Shown here piece by piece: positions 1 through 8,304 of a stretch of 64,000 bases of DNA. The DNA lies in the IMG/VR virus record IMGVR_UViG_3300012012_001194, positions 37,504 to 101,503 of that record. One strand, given 5' to 3'. The translations under genes were made by a program, and so were the position numbers. The DNA is from a virus. The notes beneath the pieces were generated by a model. The model saw only the letters and a program-made list of their open reading frames with translations. It searched no databases and was not told the origin of the DNA. Numbering within the stretch: the first letter of the stretch is position 1; every line of letters starts with the position of its first letter.

Positions 1-654
1 TTCTTCACGACCGAATTTCATCAGTTCACGAATAGTGAGGTTGTTGACTAAGCAGGTGCCTACTTCAAGGCGACTGATTGTTCTTGGAAGAATCTTGAAT
101 GCATCTTGCAAGGTGTCACGGGTAATACCACCATAGATGGTTTCCCATTGGACCAAGCCAGACTGGGTAACGGTAGCATCAGCTGCGCTTCCCATAGCTG
201 CATTACAAGCGGAAATAAATTTCCTATCTTCTTCCGCTAACATATCTTTAATGGCATTATCCGAGAGGATTTGCCTGATGTCCATGCGGTAAGTACGAAG
301 TTCATCTACGTCCTTTGTGAATCGTGGGGTCACGATACGGTCAAAGGTTACACGATACTTCTGACCACGAACATAAAGGTTCATAGGAAGAGTATTGAAT
401 GGGATCGAGATTGCTGCTGGAGAATCAGGTTCACGTTCAATAATCTTTACAGGCTTATCAGTGTCGACTTGTTGATCAAGATCGTCATTGCTAACCTGAA
501 CTGGTGGAAGAATTCTTCGGTAGAAGCCTTCTTCACGCATTCTGTACCTGGTGTAATCGACCACTGCATCAAGTGCTCGTTTTTCCATTCCAGGAGTTTC
601 AAGATAGCTGAGGAATGTTTCATTCGTCAGCTTAGTTTCATTATCGTAAGCCAT
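1..654 (-). CDS. Probable major capsid protein (C-terminus off the left edge)
   Basis: At least 218 codons are open from an ATG at 654 to the window edge, preceded by a strong GGAGGAG ribosome site. The start reads MAYDNETKLTNETFLSYL and is followed by a charged segment (RMREEGFYRRILPP) and a long mixed alpha/beta region without low complexity. I see no diagnostic motif. The call rests on position: in transcription order the neighbours are prohead protease, acidic scaffold-like protein, two small head-like proteins, then this gene, which is the usual order of head assembly genes in tailed phages. It could instead be another abundant head protein. The frame was read directly from the complement because it lacks a stop inside the window. 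Confidence 0.6.
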   Translation of the reverse strand, partial: MAYDNETKLTNETFLSYLETPGMEKRALDAVVDYTRYRMREEGFYRRILPPVQVSNDDLDQQVDTDKPVKIIEREPDSPAAISIPFNTLPMNLYVRGQKYRVTFDRIVTPRFTKDVDELRTYRMDIRQILSDNAIKDMLAEEDRKFISACNAAMGSAADATVTQSGLVQWETIYGGITRDTLQDAFKILPRTISRLEVGTCLVNNLTIRELMKFGREE

Positions 655-671
655 GGTAGCTCTCCTCCTGT

Positions 672-1244
672 TTAGTAGGCTGTTTTGCCGGGTTTGTAGG
701 TAGGCCAGAACGCCAATACGTTATTGCGGTCTGACTGGCGTTTACGGACGCCACGGGAAACAACACCTACTACAGCGGTAGGATTAGTACTGCCGCTAAG
801 CGCTGTAGAATCTTCTAAGGTAACAACACTTTGGTTGGTCAAAAGACCACCGTCAGCGCTGCTGTTAGAGCTGCTCTTGCAGCGAAGGAACTCATTAGGA
901 GCATAAGTAAAACCAGAGTCAAACTCAGTGGTTTCTAATTCATAAGCACCTAAGGCTACAAGGCCAGTAACGGTACCTGTAGGCCCGATGGGGTACCAAG
1001 TGGTTCCACCAGAGTTAGAGACGTCGTTATCGTCGCTGTTTTGAAGCAAGAAGATAGGAACCTGTGAACCAGTTGCGCCGAGTTCAAACTCGCCGCTTGC
1101 ATTCAAATGGACACATCGTCCAGCGTACACAGTCGTTACAGTTACATTACTTGACAGCTTGGCTGTGTAGTCCAATGCTGCCATGTGAAACCAACCCTTG
1201 ATCGCATCAAGAGTATGGTCAAACATCTGGCGTGGTGTTGCCAT
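672..1244 (-). CDS. Probable head decoration or fibre protein
   Basis: This is a 190-residue protein with an ATG start behind GGAGG. The sequence is rich in Gly, Ser, Thr and Val with alternating polar and apolar residues, as in beta-structured surface proteins; residues 60-140 hold runs such as NSGGTTWYPIGPTGTVTG. No catalytic motif, signal peptide or membrane segment is visible. It ends 17 bases before the start of the probable capsid gene, so both are likely on one late transcript. Small proteins of this composition beside capsid genes are often capsid-stabilising decoration proteins, but here that is inference from position and composition. Confidence 0.45.
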   Translation of the reverse strand: MATPRQMFDHTLDAIKGWFHMAALDYTAKLSSNVTVTTVYAGRCVHLNASGEFELGATGSQVPIFLLQNSDDNDVSNSGGTTWYPIGPTGTVTGLVALGAYELETTEFDSGFTYAPNEFLRCKSSSNSSADGGLLTNQSVVTLEDSTALSGSTNPTAVVGVVSRGVRKRQSDRNNVLAFWPTYKPGKTAY

Positions 1245-1301
1245 TATTGAAGACCTCCGTGTCTGTTGGCTACAAATCTAGCGCGGGTTAAACCAAGACA
1301 C

Positions 1302-1688
1302 TTATAAACCTAAGTGCTGGCGGAAACGACGATCGGACTCGCGCTCGGAAGTAGTCCGTCGTCCCACGTATGGATCGTTCATTGAGTCGTAATTGTTAGC
1401 CTGCTTTTCTGGTTTACCCAGTGACTTTGGCTTAACAGTGCGGTTAACATCGGCAGCCTTGATGAGGATTTCTAAAGCCTTGGCATGGTTAGTCAAAGCT
1501 GAAGCGGCCTTTTCACGGTCGGCTGGATCGATTCGTTCAAACTGGATGAGCGCTTCAACCGCTTTTGGAAGCAGGTCGTTGATGCGGGCATCAGCAGCTT
1601 GTTTTTGATTCAACTCTTTTTGAGCAACATCAAGTGCTGCTTCTACACATTGAATGTAATCAATGGTTTTTTCTGCAATGTTAGACAT
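1302..1688 (-). CDS. Small helical head-region protein, function unknown
   Basis: This is a 128-residue protein. An upstream in-frame TTG exists at 1703, but the GGAGG ribosome site lies between that TTG and the ATG at 1688, so the ATG (MSNIAEK) is the start. The sequence is charged and Ala/Leu/Lys rich and should form long helices, with a basic C-terminal tail (RRTTSERESDRRFRQHLGL). It lies between the acidic scaffold-like gene and the decoration-like gene in the head block. A scaffold-associated or minor head role is possible, but no family is recognised. Confidence 0.6.
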   Translation of the reverse strand: MSNIAEKTIDYIQCVEAALDVAQKELNQKQAADARINDLLPKAVEALIQFERIDPADREKAASALTNHAKALEILIKAADVNRTVKPKSLGKPEKQANNYDSMNDPYVGRRTTSERESDRRFRQHLGL

Positions 1689-1705
1689 AAAAATAGCCTC
1701 CAAGT

Positions 1706-2947
1706 TTATCCAACGATGTCACGAACACACAGTTTAATCTGATTGCGCAAGTTTCTCTGTTGAGCGGTCTTAGCTTCGGTGAAGCTAAACTTACCAGCCC
1801 TACGATAAGCCTGAGCATATTTAATCAAGTTCACCAAATCGTTGGTTACTTGTCGTTTAGCGGAAGCCTGTTTGCCACCCATCATGGCAGGATCCATCAT
1901 AGCAGGATCCATCATGGCAGGATCCATAGGAGGAGCGCCGGCGTCTCCGCCACCACCGCCTTGTTGAATCATAGCAAGCAATTCTTCAGGGTTAATGCCT
2001 TGCTCTTGAAGGGCCATAAGCAACTCATGAGCAGCGTCGTCAGGGCTAGCACCAGCTTCTGGAGCGCCCTCGCCTTCGCCAGCCATCTGAGCCATCATTG
2101 AAGGATCTACATCCATTCCGCCTTGATCGCCTTCAGTTTCTTCTTCAGCAGCTGGGTCACCAGCTTCGTCAGAAGGGGCAGCAGCTTCGCCTTCAGCAGC
2201 CTTATAAAAAGCGGCTAAATAGCTTCCTACCATGGCGGCTTTTTCTAGGCCATCAGCGATAGTGGCTTCAATTGATCCAGCTACAGCGTCTTGAGCTAGC
2301 TTAGTCAATTGATATTCTTCTTCAGTCAAAGTAGCGGCAGCGGATCCCGCAGCAGCCATCTTTTTGGCCTTGGATTTTTCTTCTTCTTTTTCTTTATCCA
2401 TAGGCTTAGATGCGTCGCCCTTTGCTTGCATCTTTTTTTGGATAAAAGGGGGCATCGTCTCAGCCGCCTCTTTAATTGAGTAAGCTATGTCTGAAAGAAG
2501 GTCATTAGCTTTCTTCTCAGTAAGGCCCCTAAGTGTCCCGAAAGAAAGGGAGCTGTACTTTTCGCCTTCGCTAGTCTTAGCGGGGTGTGTAGTACCGGGA
2601 TCTTCTTTATCGCTCTTGTAGTTGTCTTCGTTAGCGGGGTCTTCGCCAGTTGAGGTGCTGGTGATGCCTACATTGAGCTGTTGATCTTCTTGTGAAGGAG
2701 AATCATCACTGGCGGAGTCTACTCCACCATTAAAGATGGTCTTCTTAACGTCAGATGTGTTTTCTTGTGAGCGTTGCCCTTCGCTAGCGGGTTGAGTGCC
2801 GTCATCAACGCTTTTGCTGGGGTGACTTGTGGCGCCGCCTTGGCTGCCGGGCTCAGTATTAGCTTCTGCGCGCTTCTTTACAGAAGCTTGTTTCTCGTTT
2901 TCAACTTCTGAGAGAAACTCTCGCAGCTGGTCAAATAGCTGTGGCAT
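1706..2947 (-). CDS. Acidic low-complexity head protein, candidate scaffold
   Basis: The 413-residue protein starts at ATG 2947 behind AAGGAG. Residues 1-35 are helical (MPQLFDQLREFLSEVENEKQ), then comes a long acidic Ser/Glu/Gly-rich segment, a helical centre near residues 140-260, a Glu/Gly-rich stretch and three MDPAM repeats (DNA repeat at 1881-1925) before a basic C-terminus. Scaffolding proteins are typically acidic, helical, and encoded between protease and capsid genes, which fits here. N-proximal EKQA and KKRA match the K-x-A pattern I suspect is cut by the prohead protease. The MDPAM repeat is shared with the 227-residue gene at 13646, so a structural linker role is also possible. 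Confidence 0.5.
   Translation of the reverse strand: MPQLFDQLREFLSEVENEKQASVKKRAEANTEPGSQGGATSHPSKSVDDGTQPASEGQRSQENTSDVKKTIFNGGVDSASDDSPSQEDQQLNVGITSTSTGEDPANEDNYKSDKEDPGTTHPAKTSEGEKYSSLSFGTLRGLTEKKANDLLSDIAYSIKEAAETMPPFIQKKMQAKGDASKPMDKEKEEEKSKAKKMAAAGSAAATLTEEEYQLTKLAQDAVAGSIEATIADGLEKAAMVGSYLAAFYKAAEGEAAAPSDEAGDPAAEEETEGDQGGMDVDPSMMAQMAGEGEGAPEAGASPDDAAHELLMALQEQGINPEELLAMIQQGGGGGDAGAPPMDPAMMDPAMMDPAMMGGKQASAKRQVTNDLVNLIKYAQAYRRAGKFSFTEAKTAQQRNLRNQIKLCVRDIVG
1881..1925. repeat. Three 15-bp tandem repeats encoding MDPAM
   Basis: Three consecutive copies of ATCATRGCAGGATCC (plus strand) encode Met-Asp-Pro-Ala-Met on the minus strand inside the acidic head gene. The same peptide is encoded by a longer 33-bp repeat array at 14050-14214 in another gene. 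Confidence 0.85.
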
Positions 2948-3093
2948 TGTAACTTTACTCCTTTATACGTTCAGCGTGTCGGTTGCAGCTATCCTTAGCT
3001 GACCTTGAGAGTAACTCTCACGCCTTTACTAATTCTGTACAGTACTTCAAAATCACGCAATACCGTATTATGCTTTTTTGTATATTTAATTAC

Positions 3094-4521
3094 TTAAGCC
3101 AATACGTTATAAGCAGCCACCGCTCTACAATAACTAGACACCTGAACTTCATCCTTAGCAGCAGCTTTAATCCATTGAAGCTGGTGCACGGCATAAGCCT
3201 TAGCCAGTTCTTCATACTTTCCGTTATCATTTGCGGTCTTTTCTAGCACCGCAGGGGCTTGTACATTAGCGATAACCAGCCTTCGAACGCCAGCTTCTAA
3301 GTTATTAGGGCTAAGCGAATGAGCCGCTGCCATCTTACAAGATTCTAGGTTTTGCTTTTCGGTAGATGTTGTCTTTTCTGGATCAGAACTCTTGTCCGTC
3401 GCCTTTTCAATAGTGGAGACGTCTCCAATGAGCTTAGTGAATACGCCCGGAAGTTGTTTCTTAACTTCTTTGGCAACTTTATCGTGTCCCTTAGCCGTTA
3501 GCCAGTCTTCAACGGACACTAAAATGCCTTGCTTAGCGCAGGCGGACCATGGGTAGCTGCCATTTGCAGAGCCTTGCTTCCAAAAAGACAAGGGTTTAAC
3601 CCTGTCGTGAATTGCGGCTAGTAGTATCGGGCTGAATTCTTTGGCGGTCTTTTCTAGTTCAGCCATCTTAACGGCGACTTCGACCATTTTGCCGATGTCA
3701 GCAGAGAGGTCACCGCTTAGAACGCCAATCGAAGCACCTACTCCGGCAAGTTCAGCTAATTCTGCGCCACCAGCAACATAAACGCCAGAAGCTGCTTTGT
3801 AATGACCGACTACCCAAGCTATGCGGTCCGCTGGGCGATAAACATCGCTGATATCAAACCAAGTTGGATTAGGGTTGTCTACATGGAGAACATGGCCGTC
3901 TTCGGCTACCTTGGTCAGGTTAGCCTTGCAACCACCATACTTGCACATATCTTCGGTGCAGTACTCATCTCTGTTTCTTGCCTTATTACCACAGCCTGAG
4001 CAGACGTCATGGGCAACCTTGCAAGCCATGCTTACGCCCCAGTTATCATCCCCAGAAGCTATCTTCTGCATTTCTTTATCAGCAACTAGCCCCTTGTTAC
4101 GGGCAGCGGCTTCTTTAGTGGCGTTAAGGGCTACGATAAGTTCAACCCTCTTCATCTTCTCGTTGAACATTGAGGCTTTGACTAAGCCGTAGCTCTGTTG
4201 CGGGTCTTTGTTCTTGTGATTGCGGTACCAGCGGGCATGCTTAATAAATGTATCGTGGTATTTGCGGCAAGTGGCTTCTTTAAAACCATCACCATTACGG
4301 TTAGGGCCGTAAGCTTCCGTAGCTCCGATAGCGATCATATGAATAGGCTGTTCGCCTGGCTTAAATTCGATTCCTTTAAGGAGGTGGGCGGCTTCGTCAC
4401 CCGCCCGCTTTACGAACGAAGATAAGTCAGACCCGACTAAGCCTTTAGAAGATAATTTTATAAGGGAGCTAACTGAGTCCCCAAAGTTCTGAGAGTTTGG
4501 AGCGATAATCTTGATCATCAT
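3094..4521 (-). CDS. Prohead (capsid maturation) protease with Cys-rich insertion
   Basis: The 475-residue protein carries an N-terminal segment of the prohead-protease type: IGATEAYGPNRNGDGF near residue 68 matches the N-x-x-GD-F pattern near the start of many phage capsid proteases. DNWGVSMACKVAHD near residue 160 supplies a plausible catalytic Ser in a GVS context. A roughly 35-residue insertion follows with CSGCGN, EYC, CKYGGC, probably a zinc knuckle. The C-terminal half is helical and may act as internal scaffold. The gene opens the head block. The family cleaves scaffold and capsid precursors during maturation; here it is also the best candidate for trimming the tagged cargo at 43-53 kb. 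A copy of the 14-bp palindrome lies inside it, read as GDVS. Confidence 0.65.
   Translation of the reverse strand: MMIKIIAPNSQNFGDSVSSLIKLSSKGLVGSDLSSFVKRAGDEAAHLLKGIEFKPGEQPIHMIAIGATEAYGPNRNGDGFKEATCRKYHDTFIKHARWYRNHKNKDPQQSYGLVKASMFNEKMKRVELIVALNATKEAAARNKGLVADKEMQKIASGDDNWGVSMACKVAHDVCSGCGNKARNRDEYCTEDMCKYGGCKANLTKVAEDGHVLHVDNPNPTWFDISDVYRPADRIAWVVGHYKAASGVYVAGGAELAELAGVGASIGVLSGDLSADIGKMVEVAVKMAELEKTAKEFSPILLAAIHDRVKPLSFWKQGSANGSYPWSACAKQGILVSVEDWLTAKGHDKVAKEVKKQLPGVFTKLIGDVSTIEKATDKSSDPEKTTSTEKQNLESCKMAAAHSLSPNNLEAGVRRLVIANVQAPAVLEKTANDNGKYEELAKAYAVHQLQWIKAAAKDEVQVSSYCRAVAAYNVLA
3414..3427. promoter_or_regulatory. Dispersed palindrome TGGAGACGTCTCCA, copy 1
   Basis: Perfect 14-bp palindrome inside the prohead protease gene, read in frame as GDVS. 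One of ten copies in the window. Confidence 0.75.
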
Positions 4522-4564
4522 GGCTTATGTACCTTATGAGGTAGTTTGTTGTTTAGCTAATCGG

Positions 4565-5554
4565 TTAAGGTTTAGGCGGAGGTTGCTTTTTAACCCAATC
4601 TGCAATCAGACTATTAGCGTCGCCCACCGTGTTGCTGATAGCCCCGCCAGCGTTTGCGCCGCCAAGGAATCCAAGTATGCCTCCTGAGATGCCCCCAATA
4701 GTTTTAAGACCGCCCCTAGTGAAGCCTAATCCGTAATCTCCAAACAGCCTATCGTTATTATGAGGTACCTTGTTTATAAGGCCGGTATCCTTAGACGCTA
4801 TGTTAGTCCATGCGTTCATGCGCATCAACTCGGACTGAGATTTCTTAGCCGTAGATCTAAAGAGACGCTCTATGTCAGCAGGGACGCCGGGCCCTGTTAC
4901 TCTTGGACCTTTGAAAGCCCCAACCAAATCAAAAGCACCGGGAAGTGCTTTAGAACCAAGGTATCCGCCGCCGACGGCTCCAGTAAAGCCGCCGATGCCG
5001 ATACCTAGCTTGTTATCTTCAAATTCAGGGGAAAAAATAGGGGTTTCTTTAGCATTAGACCCCCCGTATGCCCCGCCTGGGCCTCTTCTAAGCATGTTAA
5101 TAGGATTAATTGACCAAGGCCGAGCCGGGTCGTCAGGGACGGGCTGAGTGCCGTAAGATGTTGGAGGTATTATGTGCTGGCCCTGATCATCGGTCTGTAC
5201 TGCGGCTGCAGCGTCAGGCGTTGAAAGAGCACCGATAGCGGCGCCAGGAACAGCGCCGGCAAGTGCGCCGTATAGGGCGTCACTTAGTTTTAGTTTCCTA
5301 TTCTTTAAGTACCCAACCCCTAAAGAGCCAAGTCCGCCAATACCAGCTCCGGCTGCCCCGCCAATAATCGCTCTTCTTGATTCCTCTGGCAAGTCGGCAA
5401 ATGATTTACGCACGCTATCGTACATCTCGCCAATGCCGGCGGCCTTTACATTATTAGACCTCTTAGCTGCTTGAACCTCGGCGTACTTAGTAGCCAAGAT
5501 CTCGACGGCTTCAGAAGCTGACTTGGTCATTAGAGTATCAATAAACTTAGACAT
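4565..5554 (-). CDS. Glycine-rich virion protein with membrane-like segments
   Basis: The 329-residue protein starts at ATG 5554 behind CGGAGA. Residues 1-50 are helical (MSKFIDTLMTKSASEAVE), and Gly/Ala-rich stretches follow with GxxxG spacing, for example IIGGAAGAGIGGLGSLGVGY near residue 64, GALAGAVPGAAIGAL near 96, IGGFTGAVGGGYLGSKAL near 185 and GGISGGILGFLGGANAGGAI near 290. Such glycine zippers favour membrane insertion and are common in phage ejection proteins. TKSAS at the N-terminus fits the K-x-A pattern seen in most of this phage's putative virion proteins. No family is recognised; virion location is inferred from context. Confidence 0.55.
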   Translation of the reverse strand: MSKFIDTLMTKSASEAVEILATKYAEVQAAKRSNNVKAAGIGEMYDSVRKSFADLPEESRRAIIGGAAGAGIGGLGSLGVGYLKNRKLKLSDALYGALAGAVPGAAIGALSTPDAAAAVQTDDQGQHIIPPTSYGTQPVPDDPARPWSINPINMLRRGPGGAYGGSNAKETPIFSPEFEDNKLGIGIGGFTGAVGGGYLGSKALPGAFDLVGAFKGPRVTGPGVPADIERLFRSTAKKSQSELMRMNAWTNIASKDTGLINKVPHNNDRLFGDYGLGFTRGGLKTIGGISGGILGFLGGANAGGAISNTVGDANSLIADWVKKQPPPKP

Positions 5555-5581
5555 CGTGCGTCTCCGTAATCTAGTTATCTA

Positions 5582-6940
5582 TTATTTCTTATCGTCTTCT
5601 TTTTTCTTGGATCGTGACGACGAGCCTCTAGCCATCACATCTTTTCTTAGGCTAGAGGTGTCTGACCTAGTGTTTTCAATGTCCAGCATCTGCTGCACAT
5701 CTGTAGGATCGATAGCGGCGTTACCACCTTCAAGCCTTTTTCTCAATAACGGCCTCATAATAGAGGTGTTAGTGGAAGAGTCGGGAGCAATGTTACTGAT
5801 CTCATTAAAGTGCATAGCTACGTCTTCTGGATGGTGCGCTCCAATGATGTCGTCATTGGCCATTAAGTCGGAAATGGCGGCGCTAGACCTGATGTTTTTA
5901 AGCATCATGTCTTGAGTAAGCTGGTCATTACGAAAACCGTAATCCTTAATTTCGTTACCAATATCCGACCCGCCAGACCTAGCTGCGTCCCAAGTGGACT
6001 TAGCTCGGCTCGCCAACGTAGCTGCCTGTGGAACAGATACCCCTGCGGCTTTCTTGTCCATACCGTCTAAGACTGAGCCGGTATACTCTACAGGCAATGA
6101 GTCAGAGAAGGCTGAAGAGATGGCTGAGCTAATCACCTTCTTAAGGTAGCCCACAGAAGCCGTTTTATTTAAATGAACTTCGGCTGCTTTAATGCACCCG
6201 TGGATCAAGTTGTAGGGAGCCGCTTTAAGTTCAACAGGGGCTGCAATGTCGGCCACGGTGCCAGCTTGTTTCTTAAAGGATTTGTTTGAGCTTGAGAGGA
6301 TGTTCAGCAAGGCTTCGGCCTTCTTACCGAAGAGCCTAACGCTGTTGTTCTGAACTACGGTAAAGGGCTTACCTCCAAAGGTTCTAAAGTAGCTGGCCAG
6401 CTTATTAATGCCGTCCATCATGCGATCCCTGCTTTGGGAGGAATCCGCACGTAGCTTCTCAGAGTTTCTACCTATCTTTTCGATCAAAGAGCTGATTGCC
6501 CTAGTGTGACCTAAGCCGTCACGCTCTAAGGGACGGTATCCACCCTTATCATCGGCTAACTTAGTAAGTGGCTTTAGTCCGACCTTCTCAGGTTCTGGGG
6601 CCCGGCGATAAGCGTCAGATATCAAAGTGTCACGCAGCAGGCTAGAGGCGGTCTTGACCCTGTCTGGGTAGACCGTGTCAATAACCGTCTTAAGGTCTGC
6701 CAGCTCAAATTCAGCAAGCTTCTCTAGCGGGTCTGCCCCCGATTGCCGCTGGGTCTCACTCCTACCGGTATTGTAGGCTCGAACCATGAGCTCTAGATGG
6801 CCGACGGGTACTCCATTTGAGGACGCTGTTTTTGCCAGCGCCTCATTCGGTGAGCAACCAGAGTTTACAAGCTCGGCTACCTCACTCAAAGAGTCCGTGA
6901 TTTTTGTTTCAGCTTCTTTGCTAAGCCTTGGTGTCGCCAT
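5582..6940 (-). CDS. Helical virion protein with repeated K-x-A sites
   Basis: This 452-residue, mostly helical protein starts at ATG 6940 behind GGAGG and overlaps the upstream gene by 20 bases. Several evenly spread sites fit K-x-A before a small or acidic residue: AKTASS, EKLAEF, TKLADD, NKLASY, KKQAGT, NKTASV and KKAAGV. If that is the prohead protease consensus, the protein may be cut into several pieces. The C-terminus is basic and disordered (SSRSKKKEDDKK). No enzyme motif is visible. A core or internal head protein is possible; confidence in coding is high and in function low. Confidence 0.6.
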   Translation of the reverse strand: MATPRLSKEAETKITDSLSEVAELVNSGCSPNEALAKTASSNGVPVGHLELMVRAYNTGRSETQRQSGADPLEKLAEFELADLKTVIDTVYPDRVKTASSLLRDTLISDAYRRAPEPEKVGLKPLTKLADDKGGYRPLERDGLGHTRAISSLIEKIGRNSEKLRADSSQSRDRMMDGINKLASYFRTFGGKPFTVVQNNSVRLFGKKAEALLNILSSSNKSFKKQAGTVADIAAPVELKAAPYNLIHGCIKAAEVHLNKTASVGYLKKVISSAISSAFSDSLPVEYTGSVLDGMDKKAAGVSVPQAATLASRAKSTWDAARSGGSDIGNEIKDYGFRNDQLTQDMMLKNIRSSAAISDLMANDDIIGAHHPEDVAMHFNEISNIAPDSSTNTSIMRPLLRKRLEGGNAAIDPTDVQQMLDIENTRSDTSSLRKDVMARGSSSRSKKKEDDKK

Positions 6941-7862
6941 CGGCTCTGGCCTCCGGTAATTTAGTTCCTACTAATCTTTCCAATATGGACGTATCGCCGC
7001 CAGCTATCAACATAGCCTCATCAGCCCTAGGCTCCGCTGCATTAATGTCGTCATCAATCCAGCTTAGCTTATTCTTGTTATTAGCGTTTGACCCCGTGGT
7101 AACCACAGTAGACATAGCCCGCATAAAGTAATCAAGCACATTGCCGTCACCAGTGCCAGCAGCGCCTGCGGTACCGGCAGCGAGTTCTTGCTCTTTCTGG
7201 TGCATCTGCAGTAACTGTAGCTGATTCCAGCTGTTTGGAGCAACGATCTTAGAAGAATGAAGATTCTTTCTTAATAAGTTTGAGGTTATCTCGTTGTAAG
7301 CCCACTTATTAACTTCTGGATCTGCTTTATTATAAATTAGCCATTCAAGCTTCTCAGAGCCATAAAGGTAACCGTATAGCTTCCACATAACATCGAGGTC
7401 TCGCTCCGAGGCCCCAAAGAAAGCAGACTTACCAATAGCGAAGTGCATTATCCAAGAGTTGTTCTTAATACGGTCTATAACATTAAAGAATAGGCTCTCG
7501 TACCACTTTATGCATTTTGGAGACAAGTTAGACATCTCAGAGATAGATCCGATATCGCCTTGAGCTAGTATTCTAGCCTCCAGCTCCCAGCGCATGATCT
7601 TAGCTTCTGGCTGTGTATAGATTTCATAGGCATCAGCTAAAGGCTGATTTGAAAGACACTTGGCGTAGTACTCCCAAGGATCTTCAATCTTATTAAGAAG
7701 GCTAGAGAACTTCCAAGCGGCTTGAACATACTTATCGTCCTCAAACCTGTCGGGGTTGCGCTTGCTGTTAAACAAGGCGACAGCCCTTCTCCAGCGCCAG
7801 TCAACGGGTCTAACCGGACTGGCCTTTCTAAAGTTAACATATTCGGAAAGGCTAGCTTCCAT
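6921..7862 (-). CDS. Helix-turn-helix type phage protein, possible packaging factor
   Basis: The 313-residue product is read from ATG 7862, whose A is shared with the TAA stop of the upstream gene (TAATG coupling); an upstream in-frame extension would overlap that gene and was not chosen. The N-terminal half is Trp/Tyr-rich and helical. Residues about 110-145 (ISEMSNLSPKCIKWYESLFF) resemble a helix-turn-helix as in small terminase-like or transcription-related phage proteins. The C-terminal 80 residues are Ala/Gly-rich and disordered. Position in the head block would suit a small terminase or head completion factor, but no signature proves it. Confidence 0.4.
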   Translation of the reverse strand: MEASLSEYVNFRKASPVRPVDWRWRRAVALFNSKRNPDRFEDDKYVQAAWKFSSLLNKIEDPWEYYAKCLSNQPLADAYEIYTQPEAKIMRWELEARILAQGDIGSISEMSNLSPKCIKWYESLFFNVIDRIKNNSWIMHFAIGKSAFFGASERDLDVMWKLYGYLYGSEKLEWLIYNKADPEVNKWAYNEITSNLLRKNLHSSKIVAPNSWNQLQLLQMHQKEQELAAGTAGAAGTGDGNVLDYFMRAMSTVVTTGSNANNKNKLSWIDDDINAAEPRADEAMLIAGGDTSILERLVGTKLPEARADGDTKA

Positions 7863-8293
7863 TAACCAACGTCGCTCCAACCAGTGATAGCAATGTCCCA
7901 AGTAGCGGCACCTGTGCCGGAAGGGTGAATTTGCAAATAGATTCTTCGTTGTCGATCGGAAAGAGGGCCGTCGCCGTTCTTGAAAGCCCGGCCGTAATCG
8001 TCACTCATAGTAAGGTACTCACCAGAGGTTCCAGATGCGCTGGGGAATACTCGGTAAAGTTCTTGATCGTCTACATAATCGCCTTCTGGATCCGCTCCCC
8101 CAGAGGAAGAGCCGGCTGCAAACGCCTTTTTAGAATTAAAGACATCAACACTAAAGTTAACAAGAGCGTCGCCGCCAACTTGTTTAATGATGATCTTCTT
8201 AATAAACCCTTCGGAGAAGAACCCAAGCGCAAGCTGGGTAGTTTCGCCGTTGGGGGCGCTGACGCTTCGGTAGTGCTTTTCGTATATACGCAT
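7862..8293 (-). CDS. Beta-rich small virion protein, unknown
   Basis: This is a 143-residue protein with ATG at 8293 behind GGAG. It has alternating hydrophobic residues, several Gly-Ser loops (AAGSSSGGADPEGD) and C-terminal QIHPSGTGAATWDIAITGW, suggesting a beta-sandwich. There is no signal peptide and no catalytic motif. It is translationally coupled to the downstream helix-turn-helix gene. A head-tail connector or decoration protein would fit its size and position, without direct support. Confidence 0.5.
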   Translation of the reverse strand: MRIYEKHYRSVSAPNGETTQLALGFFSEGFIKKIIIKQVGGDALVNFSVDVFNSKKAFAAGSSSGGADPEGDYVDDQELYRVFPSASGTSGEYLTMSDDYGRAFKNGDGPLSDRQRRIYLQIHPSGTGAATWDIAITGWSDVG

Positions 8294-8304
8294 TTCTAGC
8301 TCCG

